This document shows, piece by piece, positions 9,629 to 19,063 of a DNA stretch of 64,000 nt. The notes under the pieces were generated by a model. The model had not been told where the DNA came from, made no database searches, and worked only from the letters and a program-made list of their open reading frames with translations. Location of the stretch: assembly GCA_003989085.1 (NCBI GenBank), contig RXIV01000003.1, positions 1-64,000 on the forward strand, in the 5' to 3' direction. The position numbers and the translations under genes are program-made. How positions within the stretch are numbered: position 1 is the first letter of the stretch; each line of letters begins with the position of its first letter. This DNA comes from Candidatus Competibacteraceae bacterium. Lineage in GTDB: Bacteria > Pseudomonadota > Gammaproteobacteria > Competibacterales > Competibacteraceae.

Positions 9629-9641
9629 GTTAAGCCACCCG

Positions 9642-10379
9642 CTAGTCAGAGCGTGGTGGTGTTTCCAGCCGTCGCCATACGCAAGGCCCGCCACTGCTCT
9701 TGTCCAGCATATCCAGATAGCGGTCGTGAGCAGCGCATTCCCCGGCGCTGGCGCGAAGCACTGATAGCGGCGTCCGCTTCCTGAATACCGTCCGGCGCAT
9801 CGCACTGTGGCGCTCTTCAACGCCATGCCGGGTTTCCGGCTCGAACATCGATCCCTGCTGACGTGTCATCGTCAGATAGACATCCGCCAGGATTTCCGCG
9901 TCGAGCAACGCGCCATGCAAGGTCCGCTGCGAATTATCGAGGTTATAGCGTTTGCATAGGGCATCCAGACTATTGCGTTGGCCGGGATGGCGACGGCGGG
10001 CCAGCAGCAGGGTGTCTTCGACGGCGCACAGTTCTTCCAGTGGCGGCTGGCCGCGCCCGCAGCGCTGTAGTTCGTGGTTGAGAAACCCCATATCAAAGGG
10101 CGCATTGTGAATGATCAGCTCAGCGCCCCGCACAAAGTCCAGGAACTGGTCGGCGATTTCAGCAAAGCGCGGCTGGTTGGCGAGAAACTCATTACTAATG
10201 CCGTGAACTTTCAATGCTTCCGCATCGACGGCGCGATCCGGTTGCAGATAAACATGAAAATGCTGTTCAGTCTGGCGGCGGTTCACCAGCTCGATGCAAC
10301 CGATCTCGATGATCCGATGCCCTTGCGCAGGATCAAGACCGGTGGTTTCAGTATCGAGGACAATCTGACGTTCGTGCAT
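9642..10379 (-). CDS. dnaQ: DNA polymerase III epsilon subunit (proofreading exonuclease)
   Basis: The 3'-5' proofreading exonuclease of the replicative polymerase. At 245 residues it is the standard size. Exo I is DTETTG at 9-14 and Exo II is HNAPFDMGF around 91-99. The Exo III-epsilon motif is HGALLDAEILADVY at 155-168, giving the catalytic D/E/D/H/D set. The C-terminal part (CAAHDRYLDMLDK) is the region that binds the alpha subunit. The last residues (TPPRSD) lie against a broken Uma2 gene on the other strand, so the natural end may have been slightly altered. Confidence 0.95.
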   Translation of the reverse strand: MHERQIVLDTETTGLDPAQGHRIIEIGCIELVNRRQTEQHFHVYLQPDRAVDAEALKVHGISNEFLANQPRFAEIADQFLDFVRGAELIIHNAPFDMGFLNHELQRCGRGQPPLEELCAVEDTLLLARRRHPGQRNSLDALCKRYNLDNSQRTLHGALLDAEILADVYLTMTRQQGSMFEPETRHGVEERHSAMRRTVFRKRTPLSVLRASAGECAAHDRYLDMLDKSSGGPCVWRRLETPPRSD

Positions 10380-10433
10380 GGTTCGTGTTTAGGTTACGGT
10401 GGAACTGTGAAATTGGATGAGGGTTTGTCAACT

Positions 10434-10946
10434 TCACCAAAGCAAACCGGGATGGCCCGCCTTGACCTTTCCGCAAAGTTTCACCCACAGCGCCGCATAC
10501 CGTGGTCGCTCGGCAGGCTCCACCACCACGGTATCGGTCAGAAACCAGGTTCCTGGCGTCTGGCCTGGATTATTGCCCGACCATTCGCCCAGCGGCTTGA
10601 GGCTCATTGCCCCGTCCGCTGTTCGCACCACGGTCCAGTCGCCGCCGACATACTCGTCAGTCGCCGCGCAGATCAGTAACACTCGCTCGCTGACCTTGCC
10701 GGAATCCTCCTCAATCCGGAGAACTGTCGCGTACAGGTAGCGTTCCGCGCCTTCGGTTTGCAGCACATGACGGATTAGCTTGTCCTTCTGGAATGGCCCC
10801 AGGTCCACACTCTCCAGATCAAGTTCAAACCGCCGCCCGTCAGCCGTGACCCCGATCACCTGTTTTGGCAGGTGTCCTGCGGCAGCTTGCGCGGCGTACC
10901 CGTTGACATAATCGCGGAATAATTCGGCGCATGTTGTGGTGGTCAT
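10434..10946 (-). CDS. hypothetical protein, 170 aa
   Basis: Not recognised. The start at 10946 (MTTTTCAELF) is preferred because GAGG lies 9 nt upstream; a start at 10961 would add five residues. The sequence is soluble-looking, with no signal peptide or membrane helix. It has an alternating, beta-rich character (RRFELDLESVDLGP, YLYATVLRIEEDSGKV, GTWFLTDTVVV). It lies 55 nt upstream of dnaQ on the same strand, so the two may share a transcript. No function can be assigned. Confidence 0.7.
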   Translation of the reverse strand: MTTTTCAELFRDYVNGYAAQAAAGHLPKQVIGVTADGRRFELDLESVDLGPFQKDKLIRHVLQTEGAERYLYATVLRIEEDSGKVSERVLLICAATDEYVGGDWTVVRTADGAMSLKPLGEWSGNNPGQTPGTWFLTDTVVVEPAERPRYAALWVKLCGKVKAGHPGLLW

Positions 10947-11030
10947 CGTTTTGAACCTCAATGCCGTGGGTTAACCATTCGTTTTAATTGGAGCAGCCAG
11001 CCAACGCGGGTTTAAGCCCGCTACCCCGGA

Positions 11031-12116
11031 CTATCCCGTCGTCAGTGCTTGCAGCCGTTCCAGTCCAGCCGGCAATGAACCGGGATCAGTGGCCCACAAG
11101 GTGACATGCCCGACCTTGCGGCCCGGACGCAGTGCTTTACCGTAAGCATGGTAGTGCGCCCCCGGCGTCGCCAGCACCGCCGCCCGTTCTGGTAGATCGC
11201 CAATGCCATTCAGCATCGCCGAATAACCTACTGCGGCGGTGGAGCCCAACGGCAGGCCTAGAATCGCCCGTAAATGATTCTCAAACTGGCTGGTTTCTGC
11301 GCCCTCCAGGGTCCAATGCCCGGAATTGTGGACACGGGGAGCCATTTCATTGACGACTAAATGGCCGTCTTTGACGAAAAACTCAATCGCCAGCAACCCG
11401 ACGTAATTCAAGCGTTCCAGCAGCCGACGGGCGTAATCGAAACCCTCTTGCTCCAGCGCCGGTGCGGTGAGGGGCGCTTGCGATAACCGCAGCATGCCGT
11501 CGCGGTGCTGGTTATCGACCAGCGGGTAGAATGCGGTTTCGCCACCGCGTCCGCGCACCGCCAACACCGACACTTCACGCTCGAAGGGCACGAACTCCTC
11601 CAGAATCAGCGGCACAGCGCCCAACGCCTCCCAGGCGGATTCCAGCTCGGCGGCGTTATGCAGCACCTGCTGGCCCTTGCCGTCATAGCCCAGCCGACGG
11701 GTTTTCAGCACTGCCGGCAGCCCTACCCGTAGCGCGGCATCATGTAATTCCTCCAGACTGTCCACCGTCGAGAAGGTCGGCGCCGGAATGCCCAGTTCCC
11801 AGAACAAGGTCTTTTCCAACAGGCGATCCTGCGCTATCGCCAGCGCTTCTTCGGGGGGATACACCACGCTCTGCTGCGCCAGAATCCGAGCCGCCGCCGC
11901 CGGCACATTCTCAAAATCGAAAGTGACGACATCAGCCCATGCCGCCAATTCGGCCAAATGGACTTCATCGTCGTAATGACTCTGAATTAGCCGGGCGACC
12001 TGACCGGCGCAGGCATCCGCTGCTGGGTCCAGCACCCGAAATTCGAGACCCAGCGGATAGCCCGCCAAGACCAGCATTCGCGCCAGCTGCCCGCCGCCGA
12101 CAATTCCGACTTTCAT
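11031..12116 (-). CDS. purK: 5-(carboxyamino)imidazole ribonucleotide synthase
   Basis: Uses ATP and bicarbonate to carboxylate AIR to N5-CAIR in purine synthesis. At 361 residues it is the expected size. The N-terminal nucleotide fold begins [14 protein letters not shown]. The ATP-grasp part shows [28 protein letters not shown] and the metal-binding [16 protein letters not shown]. Its ATG overlaps the purE stop by 4 nt (ATGA), so the pair is translationally coupled in the order purE-purK. Confidence 0.97.
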   Translation of the reverse strand: MKVGIVGGGQLARMLVLAGYPLGLEFRVLDPAADACAGQVARLIQSHYDDEVHLAELAAWADVVTFDFENVPAAAARILAQQSVVYPPEEALAIAQDRLLEKTLFWELGIPAPTFSTVDSLEELHDAALRVGLPAVLKTRRLGYDGKGQQVLHNAAELESAWEALGAVPLILEEFVPFEREVSVLAVRGRGGETAFYPLVDNQHRDGMLRLSQAPLTAPALEQEGFDYARRLLERLNYVGLLAIEFFVKDGHLVVNEMAPRVHNSGHWTLEGAETSQFENHLRAILGLPLGSTAAVGYSAMLNGIGDLPERAAVLATPGAHYHAYGKALRPGRKVGHVTLWATDPGSLPAGLERLQALTTG

Positions 12117-12610
12117 GGCTGGTTGCTCCGGGGATCGGGTTGGCTGAGGACAGTTGCGGTCTGTCGGGCGCGGAAGTCGCGCACCGCCTCCCGAAACGCC
12201 GGATATTTATTGCCGAGCATTGACGTCGCCAGCAAGGCGGCATTGATCGCGCCGGCCTTGCCGATGGCCAGGGTCCCGACTGGAACCCCGCCGGGCATTT
12301 GCACGATGGACAAAAGCGAGTCCAGGCCATTGAGCGCCTGTGACTGCACCGGTACCCCCAGCACCGGCAATACGGTTTTTGCGGCGACCATTCCCGGCAG
12401 GTGGGCCGCGCCGCCAGCTCCGGCGATGATGACTTCCAGCCCCCGCGCCTCGGCGCCAGCAGCGTAGTCAAACAAAAGATCGGGCGTGCGATGGGCGGAC
12501 ACGACCCGGATTTCATAGGGAACACCGAGTCCATCCAGGGTGTGCGCCGCGTGTTCCAGCGTCGTCCAGTCAGAGGTGGAACCCATGATCAAGCCAACCA
12601 GCGGATTCAT
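12113..12610 (-). CDS. purE: N5-carboxyaminoimidazole ribonucleotide mutase
   Basis: Moves the carboxyl group of N5-CAIR to give CAIR, the step after PurK. At 165 residues it matches class I PurE. The phosphate-binding loop MGSTSDW lies at 9-15, followed by SAHRTPD around 39-45 with the catalytic histidine and by [25 protein letters not shown] is also present. It is the first gene of the purEK pair and faces msrP across about 200 bp containing a palindromic repeat. Confidence 0.97.
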   Translation of the reverse strand: MNPLVGLIMGSTSDWTTLEHAAHTLDGLGVPYEIRVVSAHRTPDLLFDYAAGAEARGLEVIIAGAGGAAHLPGMVAAKTVLPVLGVPVQSQALNGLDSLLSIVQMPGGVPVGTLAIGKAGAINAALLATSMLGNKYPAFREAVRDFRARQTATVLSQPDPRSNQP

Positions 12611-12667
12611 AGGGATCAGGTCCAGTAGTGAGTGAATGAGTAGTCAGTACCTTTGCTTGCCTACCTG

Positions 12668-12713
12668 TTCCGTCATCGCCACGCCAGCGGGAATGACGGA
12701 AAGCGAAAGTCCT
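12668..12713. repeat. palindromic dispersed repeat with GCGAAAGTCCT tail
   Basis: CCGTCAT (12670-12676) pairs with ATGACGG (12693-12699) around CGCCACGCCAGCGGGA. The tail AAGCGAAAGTCCT (12701-12713) follows directly. The same tail follows a hairpin at 16943-16981 and ends a partial copy at 63-75, and a degenerate copy lies at 9103-9156. It sits in the purE/msrP spacer. Confidence 0.6.
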
Positions 12714-12827
12714 GTGCGGATCGTTCCGGCTCTGATTATGCCGTTTTCGCGGAACGGCGGCGATCCAGCAACTCGCAACCGGGCTGCCGGTCAGAACGCC
12801 ATGTCCTTCACTGTTAGGAGCCGCGCC

Positions 12828-13739
12828 ATGCTGATTCAGAAACCCGCCGCTATCGATCCCTCTGAGATCACCCCGCCCGAACTCTATGCCCGCCGCCGCG
12901 AGTTCTTGAAAACTGCTGCCCTGTTGAGCGCCGCTGCGCTGTTGCCGCCGGTGGCGCGGGATGCCGCCGCTGCTGCGGACGACGATCTCAAGCCAACCCC
13001 CTACAAGGACATCACGGCTTACAACAACTTCTACGAATTTGGCTCCGGCAAGGAAGACCCGGCGCGGTACGCGAGCAGTCTGAAAACCAGACCCTGGACG
13101 GTGACGGTGGAGGGGCATTGCGCAAAACCAGGCGCGTATGCGCTGGAGGACATTCTGGCCCTGCAAGCGCCGGAAGAGCGTATTTACCGGCTGCGCTGCG
13201 TGGAAGCCTGGTCGATGGTGGTGCCGTGGCTGGGGATTCCACTGCATAAAGTCCTGGCCCATTTCCAGCCAACCGCCAGCGCCCAGTATGTCGAGTTCAC
13301 TACTCTACTCGATCCGGCGCAGATGCCCGGCCAGAGAACCCGCCTGCTGGACTGGCCCTATGTCGAGGGCCTGCGGATCGACGAAGCCATGCACCCGCTG
13401 ACCTTGTTGGCGACCGGACTGTATGGCAAGGAACTGCCCAATCAGAATGGCGCGCCGCTGCGGCTGGTTACACCGTGGAAATACGGCTTCAAGAGCATCA
13501 AGTCCATCGTGAAAATCCGTTTTACCGAGCAACAGCCACGCACGACCTGGGCCAGCGGCAATCCCGACGAGTATGGCTTTTACGCTAACGTCAACCCGGT
13601 AGTGGATCATCCGCGCTGGAGCCAGAAGAAAGAGCGACGGATCGGCGATCTGTTCCGTCGCGACACGCTGCCGTTCAACGGCTACGCCGACCAAGTAGCC
13701 GGGTTGTACGCCGGGATGGATTTGCGCCGGAATTTCTGA
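12828..13739 (+). CDS. msrP: periplasmic protein-methionine-sulfoxide reductase, molybdopterin subunit MsrP
   Basis: Reduces methionine sulfoxide in periplasmic proteins using a molybdopterin cofactor. The ATG at 12828 is chosen because AGGAG lies about 10 nt upstream and because the Tat signal then falls in place: RRREFLK at 22-28 followed by a hydrophobic [11 protein letters not shown]. An upstream in-frame start at 12636 would add 64 non-family residues. At 303 residues it fits the YedY family. The molybdenum ligand is the cysteine at about 124 in [14 protein letters not shown]. The usual haem partner msrQ is not adjacent; downstream is an unrelated small gene. Confidence 0.94.
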   Translation: MLIQKPAAIDPSEITPPELYARRREFLKTAALLSAAALLPPVARDAAAAADDDLKPTPYKDITAYNNFYEFGSGKEDPARYASSLKTRPWTVTVEGHCAKPGAYALEDILALQAPEERIYRLRCVEAWSMVVPWLGIPLHKVLAHFQPTASAQYVEFTTLLDPAQMPGQRTRLLDWPYVEGLRIDEAMHPLTLLATGLYGKELPNQNGAPLRLVTPWKYGFKSIKSIVKIRFTEQQPRTTWASGNPDEYGFYANVNPVVDHPRWSQKKERRIGDLFRRDTLPFNGYADQVAGLYAGMDLRRNF

Positions 13740-13963
13740 AGAGTGGCGTAATCCGGAGGGTTACGGCGGACTGACTGCGCTTGCAAGCATTATCGAGGCG
13801 CAGAATTTCCCTTAGTTTTGCGAAGTTTGTAGAATGCTCGGAGCGGCGGCGGCGCATCGTCTGGCCCTGTTCCTGTTATGCTTAAGCCATCAGCCCCAAC
13901 TTTTATGGCCGAGCCTCCGGCGGCGAGGCTCCCCCAAATTCTGCAGCACAAGGAAAAATACCG

Positions 13964-14275
13964 ATGAAAGTCAATGTCAGCGTTGAGGCCACCGCCCAGG
14001 AAATGCGCGAGTTTTTGGGGCTTCCCAACGTGCAGCCCCTGCATGACGAGATTTTGCAAACCGTCCGTGACAGCGTACAGCGCGGCGTGGTCAACTTCGA
14101 CTCACTTGGTTTGCTCAAACCGCTCCTGCCCACGCAGTTCAGTTCAATGGAAATGGTGCAAAAATTCTGGGAGGCCGTCGCCAAGGCCAGCGGAGGGACG
14201 ACCAAGGACGTCACCGAACGGAAAACCGAGGCTTCGCCGGAATCCCGCGCCAATGGCGCTGAAAAACCAGCGTAA
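13964..14275 (+). CDS. DUF6489-like small protein
   Basis: A 103-residue acidic-helical protein starting KVNVSVEATAQEMREFLGLP. This resembles a small uncharacterised family (DUF6489) whose members begin with KV.V.....EE.R.FLGLPDV. The middle part (LLKPLLPTQFSSMEMVQKFW) recalls phasin-like amphipathic helices, and the tail is charged and probably disordered. It has no membrane segment. It stands 40 nt upstream of the lone receiver gene in the same direction, so co-transcription is plausible. Function unknown. Confidence 0.75.
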   Translation: MKVNVSVEATAQEMREFLGLPNVQPLHDEILQTVRDSVQRGVVNFDSLGLLKPLLPTQFSSMEMVQKFWEAVAKASGGTTKDVTERKTEASPESRANGAEKPA

Positions 14276-14315
14276 CACCGCCTGAACCGGGAAGGTCCGT
14301 TGAGGGGGGGTAACT

Positions 14316-14690
14316 ATGGTCAACAAGATTCTGGTGGTGGACGATGAACCAAATATCGTCCTGTCGTTGGAGTTTCTGATGAGACAGGCGGGTTTTCAGG
14401 TACGGACGGCTTCGGACGGGGAGGCGGCGTTGGCAGCAGTCGCTGCTGAAACGCCCGATCTGGTGTTGCTTGATGTGATGATGCCGCGTAAGAACGGTTA
14501 CGAGGTTTGCCAGGCGATCCGCGCCAATCCCGACTGCAAAGGCGTCCGCATCATCATGCTGACCGCCAAGGGCCGCGAAGTCGAACGTGAAAAGGGACTG
14601 GCGCTGGGCGCAGATGATTATATCACCAAACCGTTTTCCACCCAGGAGGTCGTGGAGCGGGTCCGCGAGCTGTTGGCGGAAACAGGCTGA
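14316..14690 (+). CDS. single-domain response regulator (CheY-like receiver)
   Basis: A 124-residue receiver with no output domain. The acidic pair is D9/D10, the phospho-acceptor is D53 in LVLLDVMMPRKNG, the switch threonine is T83 in MLTAKG, and the conserved lysine is K106 in DYITKPF. All residues needed for phosphorylation are present, so it should be active. It is followed after 6 nt by a membrane protein with a kinase-like region fused to an exonuclease. That neighbour lacks a phospho-histidine, so the phosphoryl donor is probably encoded elsewhere. GGGGGG just upstream of the ATG may serve as ribosome-binding site. Confidence 0.9.
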   Translation: MVNKILVVDDEPNIVLSLEFLMRQAGFQVRTASDGEAALAAVAAETPDLVLLDVMMPRKNGYEVCQAIRANPDCKGVRIIMLTAKGREVEREKGLALGADDYITKPFSTQEVVERVRELLAETG

Positions 14691-14696
14691 ACCATC

Positions 14697-16796
14697 ATGG
14701 GTTACCGGACCAAGTTCTGGCTGCTGTGGCTGGTTCCGGCCCTGCTGACCCTGATTGCGCTGATCGGGATCGGCTGGCAGGTCCACCTGGCGGTTCCAGA
14801 CCCCGAAGCGCGTGATCTGATCTTGCTATGGTTGGCGCTGGCCGCCTTCGCCATCGTTGGCGTGATCACAGTCATTTGGGCGTTGCTCGACTGGCATTGC
14901 TTCATCCCGCTCGGCGCCCTGGCGCGTGGGGCGCGGATTATCTCCCGCAGTAATCCTGGTTATGTGCTCGAACTGCCCCGGCAGCATTGGCTTGGCTACT
15001 TTCCAGCCATGTTGCTGGAACTGGGCGAGGCGCTACACAAGGCCCGCCGCGAAGTGGCGGCTGCGTCCGCCATCGGCACCCAGGAAATCGAAGAACAGAA
15101 AGCCCGGCTGGAAACTGTACTGCGGGAATTGTCCGAGGGGGTTCTGGTGTGCGATGGCGCGGCCCGCATCCTGCTCTACAACCCGGCGGCGGTGAAACTG
15201 CTGGCCAATCGTGAGGCGCTGGGGCTGGGCCGTTCGCTCTACGCTCTGTGGACCCGTGCCCCGATTGAAAGCACCCTGCAACTGCTGAACTACCGCCGCC
15301 AGAACGCCGGTGTGGAACAGCCGGATGACGATGCTGAATTCGTCTGCGCTACGGTGGATGACGAGACCATGTTTCACTGCCGGATGAGCCTGTTGCCGGG
15401 GGCGGGCGAACGGGGCGCGGCGTTTATCATCACCTTCCGTGACATGACCCATCAGGCCGAACGCTCACTGATCAAAACCCGCACCGAGGATTTGCGCCGG
15501 CCACTGGCCAATCTGCGGGCGGCGGCGGAAAACGTCCTCAACTTTGCTGATATGGACCAGGCCCAGCGGATGGTTTTTCAGCGAATGATCGTCGAGGAGA
15601 GCGAACGACTCAGCCAACGCCTGCAAGAACTGGCTTTTGACCTGCGCAACCTCTATGCCAGCCGTTGGCCGATGAATGACGTGTACTCAACGGACCTGAT
15701 CGGCAGCGTCATTCATCACTTGGAGCAACACGCCGGGCTACGAGTCACGATGATCGGGATGCCGCTATGGCTGAATGTCGATAATCATTCGATCCTGCTG
15801 CTGCTGGAATACCTGCTGGAGCAGTTATCCGCTCAGGGCGCCGGTCGCACCTTCGAGATCGAGTGCCTGCTTGGCAACCGCCGGGTTTATCTGGATATCA
15901 TCTGGCCGGGCAAACCGCTGCCCAGCAGCCAACTGGAAGGCTGGCTGAGTGAACATGTGCAGGATCTGGTGGGCGCGAGTACGGTCGGCGAGGTATTGCG
16001 GCGGCATAACAGCGATCTGTGGAGCCAGGCGCACCGTCGGGCCGGTCATGCTCTGTTGCGGTTGCCGCTGCCGGCCTCAGCGCGGCAGTGGAAGGAGCCG
16101 GCCAGCAAGCTGCCGGACCGCCCGGAATTCTACGACTTCTCACTGGGCGAGGACCATCGGGCGGAATGGGGCGATTGGGTTAATTACCCGCTGGGCGCAT
16201 TGACTTATGTGGTGTTTGATACCGAAACCACCGGGCTGGCGCCGTCCAAGGGCGATGAGATCATCCAGATCGCCGGTGTGCGGATCGTCAATCGCCGGAT
16301 GCTGACGGGCGAAACCTTTGATCAATTGGTCAATCCGGGCCGGACGATTCCCAAGGCGTCGATCCGCTTTCACGGCATTACCGACGACATGGTGCAGGAC
16401 AAGCCGGGGATAGAGACCGTGCTACCGCAATTTCGCGCTTTCGTCGGGGATGATCACACCGTGCTGGTGGCGCACAACGCGGCGTTTGACATGAGGTTCC
16501 TCAAACTTAAGGAAGAGAAAACCGGGGTGCGCTTCAGCAATCCAGTGCTGGATACCCTGCTGCTATCCGGCTACCTGCACGACTACACCGATGATCATAA
16601 CCTGGACGCCATCGCGGATCGTTTAGGCGTGGATGTGCAGAATCGGCATACCGCGCTGGGCGATTCGCTGGTGACCGCCCAGGTATTTCTCAAGCTGCTG
16701 GATCTGCTGGAAGCGCAGGGCGTGACGACCCTTGGCCAAGCGCTGGAAGCCTCTGACCGGATGGTGGATATCCGCAAGACCCAGGCGAATTTTTGA
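14697..16796 (+). CDS. membrane PAS / degenerate histidine kinase fused to DnaQ-like 3'-5' exonuclease
   Basis: A 699-residue fusion. Two membrane helices (about 4-29 and 43-66) are followed by a linker helix with [16 protein letters not shown] and a PAS domain (about 140-255: [18 protein letters not shown]). Next is a DHp-like region at about 258-320. There the expected H-D-L-R-x-P reads [14 protein letters not shown], with Glu where the phospho-histidine should be. The ATPase-like part (about 335-460) lacks recognisable N and G boxes. The last ~200 residues are a DnaQ-type exonuclease with DTETTG near 507-512, HNAAFDMRF near 590 and [14 protein letters not shown] near 650, so catalysis looks intact. 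Similar fusions exist in proteobacteria; their role is unsettled. Confidence 0.88.
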   Translation: MGYRTKFWLLWLVPALLTLIALIGIGWQVHLAVPDPEARDLILLWLALAAFAIVGVITVIWALLDWHCFIPLGALARGARIISRSNPGYVLELPRQHWLGYFPAMLLELGEALHKARREVAAASAIGTQEIEEQKARLETVLRELSEGVLVCDGAARILLYNPAAVKLLANREALGLGRSLYALWTRAPIESTLQLLNYRRQNAGVEQPDDDAEFVCATVDDETMFHCRMSLLPGAGERGAAFIITFRDMTHQAERSLIKTRTEDLRRPLANLRAAAENVLNFADMDQAQRMVFQRMIVEESERLSQRLQELAFDLRNLYASRWPMNDVYSTDLIGSVIHHLEQHAGLRVTMIGMPLWLNVDNHSILLLLEYLLEQLSAQGAGRTFEIECLLGNRRVYLDIIWPGKPLPSSQLEGWLSEHVQDLVGASTVGEVLRRHNSDLWSQAHRRAGHALLRLPLPASARQWKEPASKLPDRPEFYDFSLGEDHRAEWGDWVNYPLGALTYVVFDTETTGLAPSKGDEIIQIAGVRIVNRRMLTGETFDQLVNPGRTIPKASIRFHGITDDMVQDKPGIETVLPQFRAFVGDDHTVLVAHNAAFDMRFLKLKEEKTGVRFSNPVLDTLLLSGYLHDYTDDHNLDAIADRLGVDVQNRHTALGDSLVTAQVFLKLLDLLEAQGVTTLGQALEASDRMVDIRKTQANF

Positions 16797-16879
16797 GATC
16801 ATCCCGGATTCCTTTTCCCACGGAAGACACAGAATAAAGCGGGGAAGAAGGGATCAAAGGCTGTTGCGAAACACTGGCG

Positions 16880-16918
16880 AAAGAACTGTTCGGGGTAGAT
16901 CGGTCGAACCCCGTTCTT
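16880..16918. terminator. hairpin after the exonuclease fusion gene, probable terminator
   Basis: AAAGAA (16880-16885) pairs with TTCTTT (16913-16918), and CGGGGT (16891-16896) pairs with ACCCCG (16908-16913 region), around an 11-nt loop. It lies about 85 nt after the fusion gene and about 110 nt before leuC. It may end upstream transcription or act as a leader structure for the leu genes. No run of uridines longer than three follows. Confidence 0.45.
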
Positions 16919-16942
16919 TATCGCTCAATCACTCTTCGACTG

Positions 16943-16981
16943 TTCGACCCGCTCAGGGCGAACGGACGGAGCGAAAGTCCT
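16943..16981. repeat. palindromic dispersed repeat with GCGAAAGTCCT tail
   Basis: GTTCG-A-CCC pairs with GGG-C-GAAC around GCTCA (16942-16964), followed by GGACGGAGCGAAAGTCCT ending at 16981. The tail is nearly the same as at 12695-12713. It is immediately upstream of the GGAGG that precedes leuC, so it forms part of the leu leader. Confidence 0.55.
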
Positions 16982-17031
16982 GGAGGTAAACCGTTAAAAC
17001 GATGCCAAACAACCCTAGCCCGGAGCAAGGA

Positions 17032-18459
17032 ATGAATCATCGATTAGTCGTGCCCAAAACCCTGTTTGAAAAAATCTGGGAGTCGCATGTTGTTGCCGAA
17101 CAGCCCAATTCCCCGGCCATTCTGTATATCGACCTGCACCTCGTCCACGAAGTGACTTCGCCCCAGGCCTTTACCGGCCTGCGCCAGCGCGGTTTAACGG
17201 TCCGTCGCCCCGAACGCACTGTCGCCACGATGGATCACTCCATCCCGACGACGCCGATTACTGTGCCGATTGCTGACCCACTGGCCGCCGCGCAAATCCG
17301 GCAGATGGAAGTCAACGCCGCTGAGTTCGGCATCACCCTGCACGGCATGACGGGCGCTCATCGCGGCATCGTCCATGTGATCGGCCCGGAACTCGGTCTG
17401 ACCCAGCCCGGCATGACCATTGTGTGCGGCGACAGCCATACCGCGACCCACGGCGCGTTTGGCGCGCTGGCCTTCGGGATTGGCACCAGCGAAGTCGAGC
17501 ATGTCCTCGCCAGTCAGTGCCTGCTCCAAACCAAGCCGAAGACCTGCGAAGTCCGTATCGATGGGACACTCCCGGCAGGCGTTTCCGCCAAGGATATTAT
17601 CCTGGCGCTGATCGCTAAAATCGGTGTGGGTGGCGGGACGGGCTATGTCTTTGAATACACCGGATCGGCCATCCGCGGGCTGACGATGGAACAGCGCATG
17701 ACGGTCTGCAACATGTCCATCGAAGGCGGGGCGCGAGCAGGACTGATTGCCCCCGACGACACGACCTTTGCCTATCTCAAGGGCCGTGAGCACGCGCCTA
17801 AAGGCGCGGAATGGGATCAAGCCGTTGCTCGCTGGCAGGCGCTGACCAGCGATGAAGGCGCGGTCTACGATCATTCGATCAGTCTCGACGCCGCTGACCT
17901 CGAACCGATGATTACCTATGGCACCAATCCCGGCATGGGCATGAAGATCACCGGACGAATCCCCGACCCGGCCAGCCTAAACGACGCCAATCAGAAAGCC
18001 GCGCTGGACAAGGCGCTGCGCTATATGGACCTTCAGCCTGGGCAAGCGCTGTTGGGCCAGAAAGTGGATGTGGTCTTTATCGGCAGTTGCACCAACTCAC
18101 GCCTCTCTGACCTGCGCGAAGCAGCGGCAGCGCTCAAGGGCCGCCAGGTCGCCCAGGGCGTGCGGGTCATGGTGGTACCCGGTTCACAGGTGATCAAGCA
18201 ACAGGCGGAAGCGGAAGGTCTGGATCAGGTGTTCAGGACCGCTGGCGCGGAATGGCGCGAACCCGGATGCAGTATGTGTATCGCCATGAACGGCGACCAG
18301 CTCCAGCCCGGTCAATATGCCGTCAGCACCAGCAACCGCAATTTTGAAGGCCGCCAGGGTCAAGGCGGGCGCACCTTCTTGGCTTCGCCATTGACCGCCG
18401 CCGCCAGCGCCTTGGCCGGCGCGGTGGCTGATCCGCGCACCTTGGCAGGAGGACGCTAA
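17032..18459 (+). CDS. leuC: 3-isopropylmalate dehydratase large subunit
   Basis: With LeuD, isomerises 2- to 3-isopropylmalate. In this cluster it should also convert citramalate to beta-methylmalate. The start at 17032 ([16 protein letters not shown]) has GGAG 6 nt upstream; ATG 17002 would add ten residues. At 475 residues it fits the family (466 in E. coli). Fe-S ligands are the cysteine in [11 protein letters not shown] and the pair in [11 protein letters not shown]. The conserved [13 protein letters not shown] and [11 protein letters not shown] are present. leuD starts 1 nt after its stop. Confidence 0.97.
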   Translation: MNHRLVVPKTLFEKIWESHVVAEQPNSPAILYIDLHLVHEVTSPQAFTGLRQRGLTVRRPERTVATMDHSIPTTPITVPIADPLAAAQIRQMEVNAAEFGITLHGMTGAHRGIVHVIGPELGLTQPGMTIVCGDSHTATHGAFGALAFGIGTSEVEHVLASQCLLQTKPKTCEVRIDGTLPAGVSAKDIILALIAKIGVGGGTGYVFEYTGSAIRGLTMEQRMTVCNMSIEGGARAGLIAPDDTTFAYLKGREHAPKGAEWDQAVARWQALTSDEGAVYDHSISLDAADLEPMITYGTNPGMGMKITGRIPDPASLNDANQKAALDKALRYMDLQPGQALLGQKVDVVFIGSCTNSRLSDLREAAAALKGRQVAQGVRVMVVPGSQVIKQQAEAEGLDQVFRTAGAEWREPGCSMCIAMNGDQLQPGQYAVSTSNRNFEGRQGQGGRTFLASPLTAAASALAGAVADPRTLAGGR

Positions 18460-18460
18460 G

Positions 18461-19042
18461 ATGGCCCAATTTACCTCCCTCACGACCCGCGTCGTCGCGC
18501 TGCCGGTCAACGACATCGACACCGATCAGATTATCCCCGCCCGTTTTTTGAAGGCGACCGATAAAAACGGCATGGGCGACAATCTGTTTGCCGACTGGCG
18601 TTATTACAATGATGGTTCGCCCAAGCCGGATTTCGTGCTGAACCAGCCCGAAGCCGTGGGCCGCCAGATCCTGTTGGCCGGCGACAATTTCGGCTGTGGC
18701 TCATCCCGCGAACATGCGCCCTGGGCGCTGACCGGCTTCGGCTTCCGTGCGGTGATCAGCACCTCGTTTGCTGACATTTTCCGCAGTAATGCGCTGAAAA
18801 ATGGCCTGTTGCCGATCATTGTCGATGAGTCCACCCACCAGCGGTTGTTAGCGATGGTCGGGGAAAATCCCGCCCTTGAACTGACCATTGACCTGGCGAC
18901 CCAGACCTTGTCCTTCCCCGGCGGGTCAGTCACGTTTCCCATTGACCCGTTCAACAAGACCTGTCTGCTCAATGGCGTGGACGAGTTGGGCTATATCCTG
19001 GGCTTCGAGAAGGACATCGCGGCATTTGAAGCCCAAAGATAA
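18461..19042 (+). CDS. leuD: 3-isopropylmalate dehydratase small subunit
   Basis: The swivelling small subunit that completes the LeuC active site. At 193 residues it is shorter than E. coli LeuD (201). Characteristic stretches are [15 protein letters not shown] near the start and [19 protein letters not shown] near residue 70. The AGGAGG in GCAGGAGGACGCTAAG overlaps the leuC stop, giving tight coupling. cimA follows after about 20 nt. Confidence 0.97.
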   Translation: MAQFTSLTTRVVALPVNDIDTDQIIPARFLKATDKNGMGDNLFADWRYYNDGSPKPDFVLNQPEAVGRQILLAGDNFGCGSSREHAPWALTGFGFRAVISTSFADIFRSNALKNGLLPIIVDESTHQRLLAMVGENPALELTIDLATQTLSFPGGSVTFPIDPFNKTCLLNGVDELGYILGFEKDIAAFEAQR

Positions 19043-19063
19043 TTGAAGCCTGAAGATCATCCT

